From the NCBI RefSeq assembly GCF_004769665.1, contig NZ_RQGG01000037.1:1-43458 (forward strand): DNA of 43,458 nt. The letters run 5' to 3'. Positions 35,584 to 43,458 of the stretch are shown one piece after another (position 1 is the first letter of the stretch; the number at the start of each line of letters is the position of its first letter). The stretch is from Leptospira kemamanensis (GTDB lineage: Bacteria > Spirochaetota > Leptospiria > Leptospirales > Leptospiraceae). The position numbers and the translations under genes are program-made. The notes below the pieces were generated by a model. That model had not been told where the DNA came from. It was given only the letters and a program-made list of their open reading frames with translations, and did no database searches.

Positions 35584-35610
35584 GCCCTTTTTGGTGAATC
35601 TGAAAAGGGC
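35584..35610 (+). promoter_or_regulatory. mRNA hairpin between ahcY and fdxA
   Basis: An 8-bp stem (GCCCTTTT at 35584-91 with AAAAGGGC at 35603-10) closes an 11-nt loop, 7 bp after the ahcY stop. It has no following T tract, so it is probably not a strong terminator; it may protect the 3' end of the upstream message or limit read-through. The fdxA Shine-Dalgarno (GGGAG) follows at about 35615. Confidence 0.5.
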
Positions 35611-35624
35611 GTTGGGAGTTTCTT

Positions 35625-35924
35625 ATGGCGTATGTTGTAACTGAAATTTGCGTTGATTGTAAATACACGAGTTGTGCTGCAGTTTGTCCAGTGGAAGCTT
35701 TTCACGAAGCTCCGGACACTTTGTACATCGATCCAGATACTTGTATTGATTGTAATGCATGCCAATACGAGTGTCCGATTGATGCAATTTTTCCGGACTA
35801 TGATGTTCCAGAAAAACACAAACCGTCAATTGAAGTGAATGCAAAAGAAGCAAATAAATTCCCGGTAATCGTAACAACAAAACCACCCCTCAAAGGTGCA
35901 AAATGTTCCGACCCGAGTAAATAA
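35625..35924 (+). CDS. fdxA: Seven-iron ferredoxin
   Basis: The 99-residue protein has the pattern of FdxA-type [3Fe-4S][4Fe-4S] ferredoxins. Cys9, Cys17 and Cys21 (CVDCKYTSCAAVCP) and Cys40, 43, 46 and 50 (CIDCNACQYECP) are present, with the acidic loop after each. It carries single electrons at low potential. A radical-SAM or reductive reaction partner is not obvious. Its place between ahcY and metH is suggestive, because MetH needs reductive reactivation, but this link is an inference. A terminator follows. Confidence 0.88.
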   Translation: MAYVVTEICVDCKYTSCAAVCPVEAFHEAPDTLYIDPDTCIDCNACQYECPIDAIFPDYDVPEKHKPSIEVNAKEANKFPVIVTTKPPLKGAKCSDPSK

Positions 35925-35933
35925 CGAACCTTG

Positions 35934-35971
35934 TGGGTGGATTACGTTAGTAAACACCCACTTTTATTTTA
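35934..35971 (+). terminator. Rho-independent terminator after fdxA
   Basis: A 7-bp GC-rich stem, GTGGGTG (35934-40) with CACCCAC (35956-62), is followed by a T-rich tract (TTTTATTTT). It lies 10 bp after the fdxA stop. Only about 32 bp remain to the metH start at 36003, so metH either depends on partial read-through or has its promoter overlapping the hairpin. Confidence 0.75.
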
Positions 35972-36002
35972 ATCTACTGACCTAATTATATACAGAAATA
36001 TT

Positions 36003-39000
36003 ATGAAATTTGAATATACCAATCCTTCTTCCAAAACCCTCTTAAAGTTACTCTCGGAAAAAATCTTAGTTTTAGATGGTGCCATGGGGACTATGATCCA
36101 AAGGCATTCCTTAGAAGAAGATGATTTCCGTGGCGACAGGTTTAAGGATTGGCCATTGTCTATCAAGGGCAATAATGATGTTCTCGCGATCACTAGGCCC
36201 GACATTATAGAATCTGTCCATTTAGAGTATTTGGAAGCTGGTGCCGATATTATCGAAACCAATACCTTTAGTTCTAATATTGTCTCACAAGCAGACTACA
36301 AAATGGAATCAGCGGTAAGAGACTTAAACCTTGCAGCCGTTCAGTGTGCGAAAAATGCTGTAGAAAAGTTTAAAGTCAAAACTGGTAAAACAGATGTTTT
36401 CATTGCAGGTTCGATTGGGCCCACTGTCAAAACAGCTTCCCTTTCGCCAGATGTAAATAACCCTGCATTTCGTGCTATCACCTTTGATGAGTTAGTGGAT
36501 TGTTTCTATGAACAAGTTTCGGCACTACTTGATGGTGGTGTGGATTTATTATTACCAGAAACCAATATTGATACTTTGAATCTCAAGGCATGTATTTTTG
36601 CCATTGAAAAGGTATTTGAAGAACGAAAGATTCGTATTCCTGTTATCTTATCTGTTACTATTACAGATGCCTCCGGGCGAACTCTTTCCGGACAAACGGG
36701 AGAAGCATTTTACATTTCGATCAAACACGCAAAACCACTTGCTGTCGGCATTAACTGTGCCCTCGGTGCAGGGGAGATGCGTCCTTATATTGAGGAAATT
36801 TCTCGTGTCGCGGACTGTTATGTTTCTTGTTATCCGAATGCGGGCCTTCCAAACGCGTTTGGTGGGTATGACCAAACACCAGAAGAGTTTGGTGGATGGA
36901 TGAAAAATTTCGCTGAAGCAGGTTTCTTAAATATTGTGGGTGGATGTTGCGGAACCACACCTGCTCACATCCGCGCTGCCAAAGAAGCAGTTAGTTCAAT
37001 TAAACCTCGTGCTTTAAAAGAACAACCAAAACTCAGTACATTTGCAGGACTCGAACCACTCAAACTCACAAAAGACCAAGGATTCATCAACGTTGGAGAA
37101 AGAAACAACGTCACAGGATCACCAAAGTTCAAAAAACTCATCTTAGATGGAAATTTTGAAGAAGCTGTGCAAGTTGCCTTACAACAAGTACAAGCTGGTG
37201 CCAATATCATCGACATTAACTTTGATGAGGCGCTTCTCGATGGGGAAGCTTCGATGACAAAGTTTTTGAATTTAATCGCTGGGGAACCGGACATCGCCCG
37301 AGTTCCGTTTATGGTTGATTCCTCAAAATGGTCGGTGTTACTTGCGGGACTTAAATGTATCCAAGGAAAACCAATTGTAAATTCCATTTCCCTCAAAGAA
37401 GGGGAAGAAGTATTTTTAAATCATGCTCGCACCATCCAAAGATTTGGGGCCGCAGCGATTGTGATGGCGTTCGACGAACAAGGGCAGGCGGCAACAAAAG
37501 ATGACAAAGTCAGAATTTGTAAACGTGCTTATGATTTATTGGTTTCAAAACTGGATTTTGAACCAACAGACATTATCTTTGATCCGAACATCTTGACCGT
37601 TGCAACTGGGATTGAAGAACACAATAATTATGCTGTCGATTTTATTGAAGCGACACGTGAGATCAAAAAAGTTTGCCCAGGTGCGAAAGTATCAGGTGGA
37701 CTCAGTAATATTTCCTTTTCCTTTCGAGGCAATAACCCAGTTAGGGAAGCAATGCACTCTGCCTTTTTATACCATGCCATCCAAGCTGGAATGGATATGG
37801 CCATTGTCAATGCAGGGATGTTAGAAGTATACGAACAGATTCCGAAAGACTTACTTGAGTTAGTCGAAGATGTATTACTCAATCGGAGACCAGATGCCAC
37901 AGAACGTTTGATAGACGCTGCTGGTAGTTTCCATGGTGAAGCAAAAGTACAAAAAAAGGATGATGTATGGCGCAGTGGAACGGTTGAAGAAAGGCTCACT
38001 CATGCTCTTGTGAAAGGGATCGATGAATTTGTAACTCAAGATACGGAAGAAGCAAGGAAAAGTTTAGCAAAACCTCTTGATGTCATCGAAGGCCCTCTCA
38101 TGAACGGAATGAAAGTGGTAGGGGAACTCTTTGGAGCAGGGAAAATGTTTTTACCTCAAGTGGTGAAAAGTGCGCGGGTGATGAAAAAGGCAGTCGCTTA
38201 CCTCATGCCATTTATGGAAGAGGAAAAACGAAATCAAAAAGACGAAAGTAAACAAGCGAAATTCCTCATTGCAACTGTAAAAGGTGATGTGCATGATATT
38301 GGAAAAAATATCGTAGGCGTAGTTCTTGCATGTAACAATTATGAGGTGATTGATCTTGGAGTGATGGTTCCTTGTGAAAAAATTTTGGAAACTGCCAAAA
38401 AAGAAAATGTAGCTGCCATTGGACTTTCCGGTCTTATCACACCTTCCCTTGACGAAATGGTCTATGTAGCGAAGGAGATGGAACGTTTAGAGTTTAAGGT
38501 TCCACTTCTCATTGGTGGTGCGACCACTTCTCCTGCACACACCGCTGTCAAAATTGCCGAACAATACTCACAACCTGTTTTACATGTGATGGATGCGTCT
38601 CGCGTCGTGAATGTGATGAATAGTGTTTTAAATCCACAAACGACAAAAGAATACGTCAAATCCGTTTCAGAAGAACAAGCTCGGATTCGCGAAGAGTTTT
38701 ATTCTAGAGAAAGTGAACGAAATATTTTACCAATTGCAGAAGCGATCCAAAACAAATTCACAACAGATTGGGATTCCTATACTCCACCTAAACCAAGTTT
38801 TACTGGCGTAAAAGTATTTGATAATGTTACTTTAAATGATCTACTTCCGTTCGTGGATTGGTCTCCATTCTTTTTGGCTTGGGAATTAAAGGGTCGTTTC
38901 CCTCAAATTCTAAAAGATCCAGTGATTGGAAAAGAAGCCACATCTTTGTACAATGATGCACAAAGTATCTTAAAAGAAATGTTGGAAAATCCTAACCTGA

Positions 39001-39719
39001 AACCGAGAGCAGTTGTTGGTATGTTCCCTGCAGTCTCTCATGGGGAGATGGTAGAAATTTTTGAAGACGAAACCAAACAAAAGTCTCTTGGGTATTATCC
39101 AATGTTACGCCAACAAACTACTAAGATGTCAAATCAACCTAATTATAGTTTGGCGGATTTTATTGCTCCAAAAGAGAAAAACAAAAATGACTATATTGGT
39201 TATTTTGCCGTCACTGCAGGTCATGGAATTGAAGAGTTAGCCAAAACATATGAAGTCAAACATGATGACTACAATTCAATTTTAGTGAAAGCTTTAGCTG
39301 ATCGTTTTGCAGAAGCTTTCGCTGAATACATGCACCATAAAATGCGTGAAGAATGGGGTTTTGGAAAAGACGAAAATCTAACGACTGAAGATTTGATCCG
39401 TGAAAAATACCGAGGGATTCGACCAGCTCCTGGATATCCAGCTTGCCCAGACCATACGGAGAAACGCAAAATTTGGAAACTATTGGATGTAGAAAAAAAC
39501 GCAGGCATCAAACTCACTGAGTCCTGTGCGATGTGGCCTGCTAGTAGTGTGAGTGGGTATTATTTTTCTCACCCAGAGGCACGTTATTTTGCCATTGGAA
39601 AAATCAACGAAGACCAAGTGGAACCGTATGCTAAAATGAAGGAAATGGAAAAATCGGAAGTCGAACGTTGGTTGTCTCCCATTCTGAATTATGATCCATC
39701 TAGGAAGTCTAAAGGTTAA
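36003..39719 (+). CDS. metH: Cobalamin-dependent methionine synthase
   Basis: The 1238-residue protein has all four modules. The homocysteine-binding barrel starts at about 20-325 ([11 protein letters not shown]; zinc cysteines in GINCALG and GGCCGTT). The methyltetrahydrofolate pterin domain follows (about 355-615; GERNNVTGS). The B12 cap and binding domains are at about 650-895, with His764 in DVHDIGKN as the lower cobalt ligand. The C-terminal AdoMet reactivation domain includes [12 protein letters not shown]. It transfers a methyl group from methyl-THF to homocysteine. No B12 riboswitch is seen in the short upstream gap. It ends at a 10-bp hairpin terminator. Confidence 0.98.
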   Translation: MKFEYTNPSSKTLLKLLSEKILVLDGAMGTMIQRHSLEEDDFRGDRFKDWPLSIKGNNDVLAITRPDIIESVHLEYLEAGADIIETNTFSSNIVSQADYKMESAVRDLNLAAVQCAKNAVEKFKVKTGKTDVFIAGSIGPTVKTASLSPDVNNPAFRAITFDELVDCFYEQVSALLDGGVDLLLPETNIDTLNLKACIFAIEKVFEERKIRIPVILSVTITDASGRTLSGQTGEAFYISIKHAKPLAVGINCALGAGEMRPYIEEISRVADCYVSCYPNAGLPNAFGGYDQTPEEFGGWMKNFAEAGFLNIVGGCCGTTPAHIRAAKEAVSSIKPRALKEQPKLSTFAGLEPLKLTKDQGFINVGERNNVTGSPKFKKLILDGNFEEAVQVALQQVQAGANIIDINFDEALLDGEASMTKFLNLIAGEPDIARVPFMVDSSKWSVLLAGLKCIQGKPIVNSISLKEGEEVFLNHARTIQRFGAAAIVMAFDEQGQAATKDDKVRICKRAYDLLVSKLDFEPTDIIFDPNILTVATGIEEHNNYAVDFIEATREIKKVCPGAKVSGGLSNISFSFRGNNPVREAMHSAFLYHAIQAGMDMAIVNAGMLEVYEQIPKDLLELVEDVLLNRRPDATERLIDAAGSFHGEAKVQKKDDVWRSGTVEERLTHALVKGIDEFVTQDTEEARKSLAKPLDVIEGPLMNGMKVVGELFGAGKMFLPQVVKSARVMKKAVAYLMPFMEEEKRNQKDESKQAKFLIATVKGDVHDIGKNIVGVVLACNNYEVIDLGVMVPCEKILETAKKENVAAIGLSGLITPSLDEMVYVAKEMERLEFKVPLLIGGATTSPAHTAVKIAEQYSQPVLHVMDASRVVNVMNSVLNPQTTKEYVKSVSEEQARIREEFYSRESERNILPIAEAIQNKFTTDWDSYTPPKPSFTGVKVFDNVTLNDLLPFVDWSPFFLAWELKGRFPQILKDPVIGKEATSLYNDAQSILKEMLENPNLKPRAVVGMFPAVSHGEMVEIFEDETKQKSLGYYPMLRQQTTKMSNQPNYSLADFIAPKEKNKNDYIGYFAVTAGHGIEELAKTYEVKHDDYNSILVKALADRFAEAFAEYMHHKMREEWGFGKDENLTTEDLIREKYRGIRPAPGYPACPDHTEKRKIWKLLDVEKNAGIKLTESCAMWPASSVSGYYFSHPEARYFAIGKINEDQVEPYAKMKEMEKSEVERWLSPILNYDPSRKSKG

Positions 39720-39728
39720 GACGACAAA

Positions 39729-39769
39729 CAAATCATCGTTACATTAGGATCGATGATTTGTGGTTTTCT
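39729..39769 (+). terminator. Rho-independent terminator after metH
   Basis: A perfect 10-bp stem (CAAATCATCG at 39729-38 with CGATGATTTG at 39751-60) closes a 12-nt loop and is followed by TGGTTTTCT. It starts 10 bp after the metH stop. Confidence 0.75.
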
Positions 39770-39790
39770 AGTGGAGAGGAAGGAGTCAAT

Positions 39791-40177
39791 ATGATCGTTT
39801 CTAGATCATCACATAACCATGGTTGGAAATTGGTGGGGAATGGAAATCTTACCACAGGATTTCCCTTTCACTCTAAGCTTGCCGAATGGCTTTCTATTTA
39901 CACAAACATTCCTAAGGATGCAGAATTAGAAATCCTAGAAGTAAGTTGTGGAGAAGTGAGTTGTCCTACAGAAGAAACGTTGATTGTTTGGAAAGAACAA
40001 GGAGAACCTTTTCCTTCTTTATCACCTTCTCTTGAAACACAAGATTCCGTAGATGCATCTAACAAAGATGCTATACCCATCTACCGAAATCATGAATTTC
40101 GCATCTCACGTAAAAAAGAGAATATTTCCAAGATGGATGTGGATTTGTCTTGGAAGCGGTATATAGGGAAATTTTAA
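39791..40177 (+). CDS. Hypothetical protein, 128 aa
   Basis: Starting at the ATG at 39791 (AAGGAG 6 nt upstream) gives 128 residues. It has a His/Asn-rich N-terminus (SSHNHGWKLVGNG), a LEILEVSCGEVSCPTEET segment with two cysteines four apart, and a basic C-terminal part with a VDLSWKRYIGKF end. No family is recognised. The CxxxxC pair could bind metal. It follows the metH terminator, so it starts a new transcript. It is followed by the membrane-protein gene (42-bp gap). Confidence 0.55.
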   Translation: MIVSRSSHNHGWKLVGNGNLTTGFPFHSKLAEWLSIYTNIPKDAELEILEVSCGEVSCPTEETLIVWKEQGEPFPSLSPSLETQDSVDASNKDAIPIYRNHEFRISRKKENISKMDVDLSWKRYIGKF

Positions 40178-40218
40178 TAGACCTTAAATTTTCATCACCT
40201 AGGGTATTAAAAACTGAT

Positions 40219-40557
40219 ATGATCAATTTTGAATTTGATTTTATAAATGTACTCTTCCATAGCGCAGGGTCAATCCTAACTTTTCTTGGGTGTGTATCGA
40301 TTCCTAAAATTAAAGAGAGGATTAAATTTAATCTTTTTTATCAATTGATTGCTTATTATGCTCTTTTGGAATTTGGGTGCGAATTTTTAACTATCTCTTC
40401 GAGTTATGTAAGAATCTTTTCGATGGATTCTGCTTCTGACAGGGATTTTGAATCACAAACCGAATGGTCAGGGATGACAGGGATACAAATTGTATCAATA
40501 CTCATCCTCCTTGCCATCACAGTGAGAATGATCAATAAAAGAAACCATCAAATCTAA
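40219..40557 (+). CDS. Small membrane protein, unknown
   Basis: From the ATG at 40219 the protein has 112 residues, with about three hydrophobic segments (about residues 12-29, 36-57 and 86-106). A charged loop between helices 2 and 3 (DSASDRDFESQTEWSG) is likely outside the cytoplasm. A TTG start at 40150 would overlap the preceding gene by 28 bp and add 23 polar residues. No ribosome-binding site decides this. No family is recognised. Confidence 0.5.
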   Translation: MINFEFDFINVLFHSAGSILTFLGCVSIPKIKERIKFNLFYQLIAYYALLEFGCEFLTISSSYVRIFSMDSASDRDFESQTEWSGMTGIQIVSILILLAITVRMINKRNHQI

Positions 40558-40579
40558 TCAAGAAATAAGGAATTTAGTT

Positions 40580-41395
40580 TTGGATCATACTCAAATATTA
40601 GATGCGTATATGGATCGTATTGGATATAAAGGTTCACATAATCCTTCGTTAGATGTACTAAATGGTATTACTTCTGCTCATGTTCGGACGATACCATTTG
40701 AAAATTTGGACATTTTGTTAGGTAAAAAAATAAATATTAACGTGGATGCAGTATTTGAAAAATTAGTCATCCAAAAACGTGGCGGTTATTGTTTTGAGCA
40801 AAATGGACTGCTATTGTATGTTTTGAAATTATTGGGGTTCCAAGTAACGCCCATTAGCGCTCGAGTTAGATTGGAAAAACCACGGGATTTCATTCCACCG
40901 CGCACGCATGTTTTCTTAAGAGTCGAAATTGCTGGAAATTCATGGTTAACGGATGTAGGCGTTGGTGGTGTATCACTCACATCTGCCATCCAACTCATTG
41001 AAAATTTGGAACAAAAAACAAATCATGAGACCAGGCGAATCGTATTCGAAAAGAATCGATATTTCCACCAAGTTTTATATGCATCTGGTTGGACCGATGT
41101 TTGTGAGTTTACATTAGAGGAAATGCCAGAAATTGATCGGGAGCTTGCCAATTGGTACACGAGCTCCCATCCTAAATCACATTTTAAAGATCGCTTGATT
41201 GTTGCGATGGCAGGAGATGATGGCAAGAGGTTCACTCTTGTGAATCGAGAATTTTCGGAAAGAGATCGTTATGGCTTAGCCATTAAAACTGAAGTAAAAT
41301 CTCCGAAAGAATTGATTCAAATTCTGAAAGAAAAATTTAATCTTACGCTTCCACCTGACACTGAGTTTTTGACTCCTGGTTTGCAGTGGAAGTGA
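40580..41395 (+). CDS. Arylamine N-acetyltransferase
   Basis: The 271-residue enzyme has the full catalytic triad of the NAT family: Cys71 in RGGYCFEQN, His110 in PPRTHVFL, and Asp125 in WLTDVGVGG. It transfers an acetyl group from acetyl-CoA to arylamines or hydrazines. The start is TTG, with AAGGAA about 9 nt upstream. The N-terminus HTQILDAYMDRIGYKG fits the family. It sits 22 bp after the small membrane protein and 57 bp before the MetF-like gene. Confidence 0.93.
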   Translation: MDHTQILDAYMDRIGYKGSHNPSLDVLNGITSAHVRTIPFENLDILLGKKININVDAVFEKLVIQKRGGYCFEQNGLLLYVLKLLGFQVTPISARVRLEKPRDFIPPRTHVFLRVEIAGNSWLTDVGVGGVSLTSAIQLIENLEQKTNHETRRIVFEKNRYFHQVLYASGWTDVCEFTLEEMPEIDRELANWYTSSHPKSHFKDRLIVAMAGDDGKRFTLVNREFSERDRYGLAIKTEVKSPKELIQILKEKFNLTLPPDTEFLTPGLQWK

Positions 41396-41452
41396 CTAAG
41401 TTGATCGTCTTTATGATTTCCAATTCCCATCTTCAATCATAAGGAAACGCAA

Positions 41453-42196
41453 TTGAACAAAATTTTATTAGAAGTAGTGCCTCGTGAGATTCCTGTGATT
41501 TTACAGGAAGTCAATTTTGTAAAAAAGAATTTTAGTCAAATTTCTGGCATTAATATTCCTGATTTACTTCGTTTTGAAAATAGGAGTTGGTCTGTTGCTT
41601 CATTGATACAACCAATTTATCCTAACGTGATTCCTCACCTACGTGCCATCGATTTTGATTTAGATCATTGTGAAGAAATCATCGATACATTAAAACAATC
41701 ACAAATTTCTTCTGTTGTTGTAATCAAAGGTGACCCGCCAACGGATATGTCAAAACGAGTTTATCCCACAACATCCATTAAATTTATCAAAAAACTTAAA
41801 AAAGAAATTCATCATTTAAAAGTATATGCAGCTGTTGATCAGTATCGTGTTGGGATCAAAGACGAGTTTGATTATATAGAAATGAAAAAGGATGTAGGCG
41901 CCGATGGATTTTTGACTCAACCTTTTTTTGATATGAGGTTGGTTGATATATTCACTGAAAAACTGAAAGGGATGGAAGTGTATATCGGTGTTAGTCCCGT
42001 TGTCACTGAAAAATCTCAAAGTTATTGGGAGTCTAGGAATAGAGCGTATTTCCCAAAGGATTTTGTGCCGACTATCGATTGGAATGTGAAGTTTGCAAAA
42101 GAAGTAATCACATTTTGTTCCAAGAATGGAATGAATACCTATCTGATGCCAATCCGTATCCATCTCGAAGAGTATTTGCGTCGGATCTTTGATTGA
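41453..42196 (+). CDS. Short MetF-type methylenetetrahydrofolate reductase
   Basis: The 247-residue protein is shorter than E. coli MetF (296 aa). It has the TIM-barrel landmarks of this family: the N-terminal Glu in LLEVVPRE, IKGDPP (about residue 93, the catalytic Asp region), and GADGFLTQPFFD (about 150-161, with the substrate Gln). A YLMPI element near the end is also present. The start is TTG, with AAGGAA upstream. It would reduce 5,10-methylene-THF to 5-methyl-THF, the methyl donor for MetH, 2 kb upstream. The short INIPDLLRFENRSW form suggests a MetF2-like subfamily. Confidence 0.75.
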   Translation: MNKILLEVVPREIPVILQEVNFVKKNFSQISGINIPDLLRFENRSWSVASLIQPIYPNVIPHLRAIDFDLDHCEEIIDTLKQSQISSVVVIKGDPPTDMSKRVYPTTSIKFIKKLKKEIHHLKVYAAVDQYRVGIKDEFDYIEMKKDVGADGFLTQPFFDMRLVDIFTEKLKGMEVYIGVSPVVTEKSQSYWESRNRAYFPKDFVPTIDWNVKFAKEVITFCSKNGMNTYLMPIRIHLEEYLRRIFD

Positions 42197-42230
42197 GGTA
42201 ATTAAAATTGTCTATCCTTCGATTAGGCGA

Positions 42231-42391
42231 GGCGGGGGGCTAATTGCAATACAGATAGTGGGTAGAGCAGGGATGATAAACGAATTTCGCAAAGCCAATC
42301 GATTTCAGGCAGCTATCTGAAATTCTATTATTGTCCGCCTTTTTAATGTTATGCGTATTGCAATTAACATCCACCATAATTTCCCCTCCAT
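42231..42391. repeat. Structured intergenic repeat, copy B
   Basis: This is the homologue of copy A at 284-447. The left arm GCTAATTGCAAT (42239-42250) is identical to that in A, with GGCGGGG outside. The conserved block is GATGATAAACGAATTTCGCA and following bases (42272-42297). The right arm ATTGCAATTAAC (42357-42368) pairs with the left arm (11 of 12 bases) and is followed by CATCCACC and a C-rich tract. It begins 35 bp after the metF stop, and no gene lies between 42197 and 42540. Confidence 0.65.
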
Positions 42392-42540
42392 CTTTTAGAT
42401 CAAAACAAAGCTTTCGTATCTACAGAAAATAAAATCCAAATAATTTAGATTAAATTTACGAACACAAATCTTCCCAAGTGAAGTGTCTCCGACGGAATCG
42501 TGGCCATGGATTTTCTTTCGCTCGCCAGTCGGACCCGGAT

Positions 42541-43408
42541 GGGACGCTGGCAGGAGTGGGGGATACTGAACGTCTATCGAAGACATCCAAGTTGGGGATG
42601 TGGTTCTTTCTAAATCCGAGGAAACAGGCGAAGTTTCTTACCGCAAGGTGTTGACTACTTTCATCCGCCAAACGGATGCAATTTACAAAGTATCCTTTGC
42701 CGACGGAACTGTACTCGAAACCACCCCTTCCGTGTTAAAAAGCAAGATGCTACGGGAGAAACCTTTACAATAGAAAACACAACTTGGGTGGAAGCTAAAG
42801 ACTTACATCCTGGTGATGTGGCTCTTGGTGCTAACGGACAAGAACTCGTTGTAACCGACATAACCATTGATGAGCGGGCAGAGACCGTTTATAACTTTGA
42901 GGTGGATGAGTATCATACCTACTTCGTTGGGGAAGTCGGGGTTTGGGTGCATAATGCGGATTACTTGGAAAAAATAAAAAATTTTGTAAATAAAGGTGAA
43001 TATGAGTCAGACGAGATTTTAAGATTAAACGAATTACAAAAGGAAAGAAAAGAAAGACGAGAAAAAGCTCTAGCTATTAGAAAAAAAATTGATATCCAGG
43101 AAAATGGATTCTTTTCATTAAACATGATGTCCAAATTTAGTGAGTTTTCTTTTGAATCATTTGATAAAAATGCACCACAAATATTCAAGAAGTTAGATAA
43201 AGCTTTTGGATATGAACTTGAAAATGGAGTAATGTCCAGCCCTAAGGGCGAACTCGAAGAGTTTGGCCAATATATTGATAAAAATGGCCATGAACATATA
43301 AATACAAAAAATATGGATAAACCTTTGACTTATTATTTAGATAACGGTAGTATATTAACGATAAAACCTGGGGTTGAAGATATTGTCCTAGTTCAGCGAA
43401 AAAGGTAA
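42541..43408 (+). pseudogene. Broken HINT-domain polymorphic toxin, 3' end
   Basis: Three frames carry one HINT (Hedgehog/intein) pretoxin domain. The short GTLAGVGDTER (42541-42573) is in one frame. IEDIQVGDVVLSKS through YKVSFADGTVLETT (42576-42720) is in a second. NHPFRVKKQ through DLHPGDVALGANG and VDEYHTYFVGEVGVWVHN (42719-42955) is in a third. The VHN end is the usual self-cleavage site before the toxin. About 150 residues follow with unknown fold (42956-43408), ending VLVQRKR. The last part alone could start at GTG 42788. No immunity gene is visible in the remaining 50 bp. Confidence 0.7.
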
Positions 43409-43458
43409 TTTTGTAATCAAAAAATAAGCTAAGCCACAAGATCCAATTTAATACTTTC

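Noticed and set aside
35925..36002. Cobalamin riboswitch before metH
   Set aside because: The gap is only 78 bp, half of it taken by the fdxA terminator, and no B12 box is visible.
42456..42671. Minus-strand frames near the HINT remnant
   Set aside because: They are antisense to the recognisable HINT residues and have no homologue that I know.
43242..43439. Minus-strand frame as an immunity gene for the toxin
   Set aside because: Immunity genes follow their toxin on the same strand; this frame is antisense to the toxin tip.

Overview
The window looks like a chromosomal segment of a Leptospira-type spirochaete, probably of the free-living (L. biflexa-like) branch. This is inferred from the gene set and style: moderately AT-rich DNA, spirochaete-type lipoboxes, several chemoreceptor genes, outer-membrane proteins with no close relatives outside Leptospira that I can recall, frequent TTG starts, and Leptospira-like SAM-cycle genes. 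I had no database to confirm the species. No rRNA, tRNA or CRISPR array is visible.

Layout. (1) 1-640: accessory edge with the first codons of a probable IS481-type transposase, then about 570 bp without a gene that holds copy A of an imperfect structured repeat. (2) 638-4938: DUF4386 membrane protein, a large alginate-export-type porin, and three small orphan genes (two membrane proteins, one lipoprotein). (3) 5049-8914: zinc-less MDR oxidoreductase, divergent from a lipid-type cluster of SDR, DUF1295 and cyclopropane-fatty-acid-synthase-like methyltransferase. (4) 8893-15583: DEAD-box RNA helicase, soluble hybrid histidine kinase, exported MsrB, a nucleotidyltransferase with a small partner, a lipoprotein and EpmB/KamA. 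(5) 15652-20133: a tightly packed operon efp - mtnB - SDR - SDR - 603-aa unknown protein, divergent from epmB, which is expected to modify EF-P. (6) 20173-22913: M61 peptidase and CorA. (7) 22914-33187: chemoreceptor region. It holds an intact dCache MCP, its tandem paralogue carrying two in-frame TAA codons, and an 846-aa MCP with a multi-pass N-terminus. Between them lie a VOC protein, small secreted proteins, a DMT exporter and an Lsa36-like surface protein. A densely self-complementary 165-bp intergenic element lies at 23008-23172. (8) 33242-42196: methyl-cycle region. An ArsR-methyltransferase fusion sits behind a perfect double-palindrome operator and is followed by ahcY, fdxA and metH; a short MetF-type protein lies further on, after two unknown genes and an arylamine N-acetyltransferase. 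(9) 42197-43458: second accessory edge with repeat copy B and a frameshifted HINT-domain polymorphic toxin whose C-terminal domain I do not recognise.

How the genes work together. ArsR-MT, AhcY, MetH and the MetF-like protein would cover SAH removal and homocysteine remethylation; MtnB, in the EF-P operon, belongs to methionine salvage. EpmB and EF-P form a modification pair. The most interesting points are the methyl-cycle operator, the structured repeat pair at both accessory edges, the pseudoknot-like intergenic element, the doubly nonsense-mutated chemoreceptor and the decayed HINT toxin.
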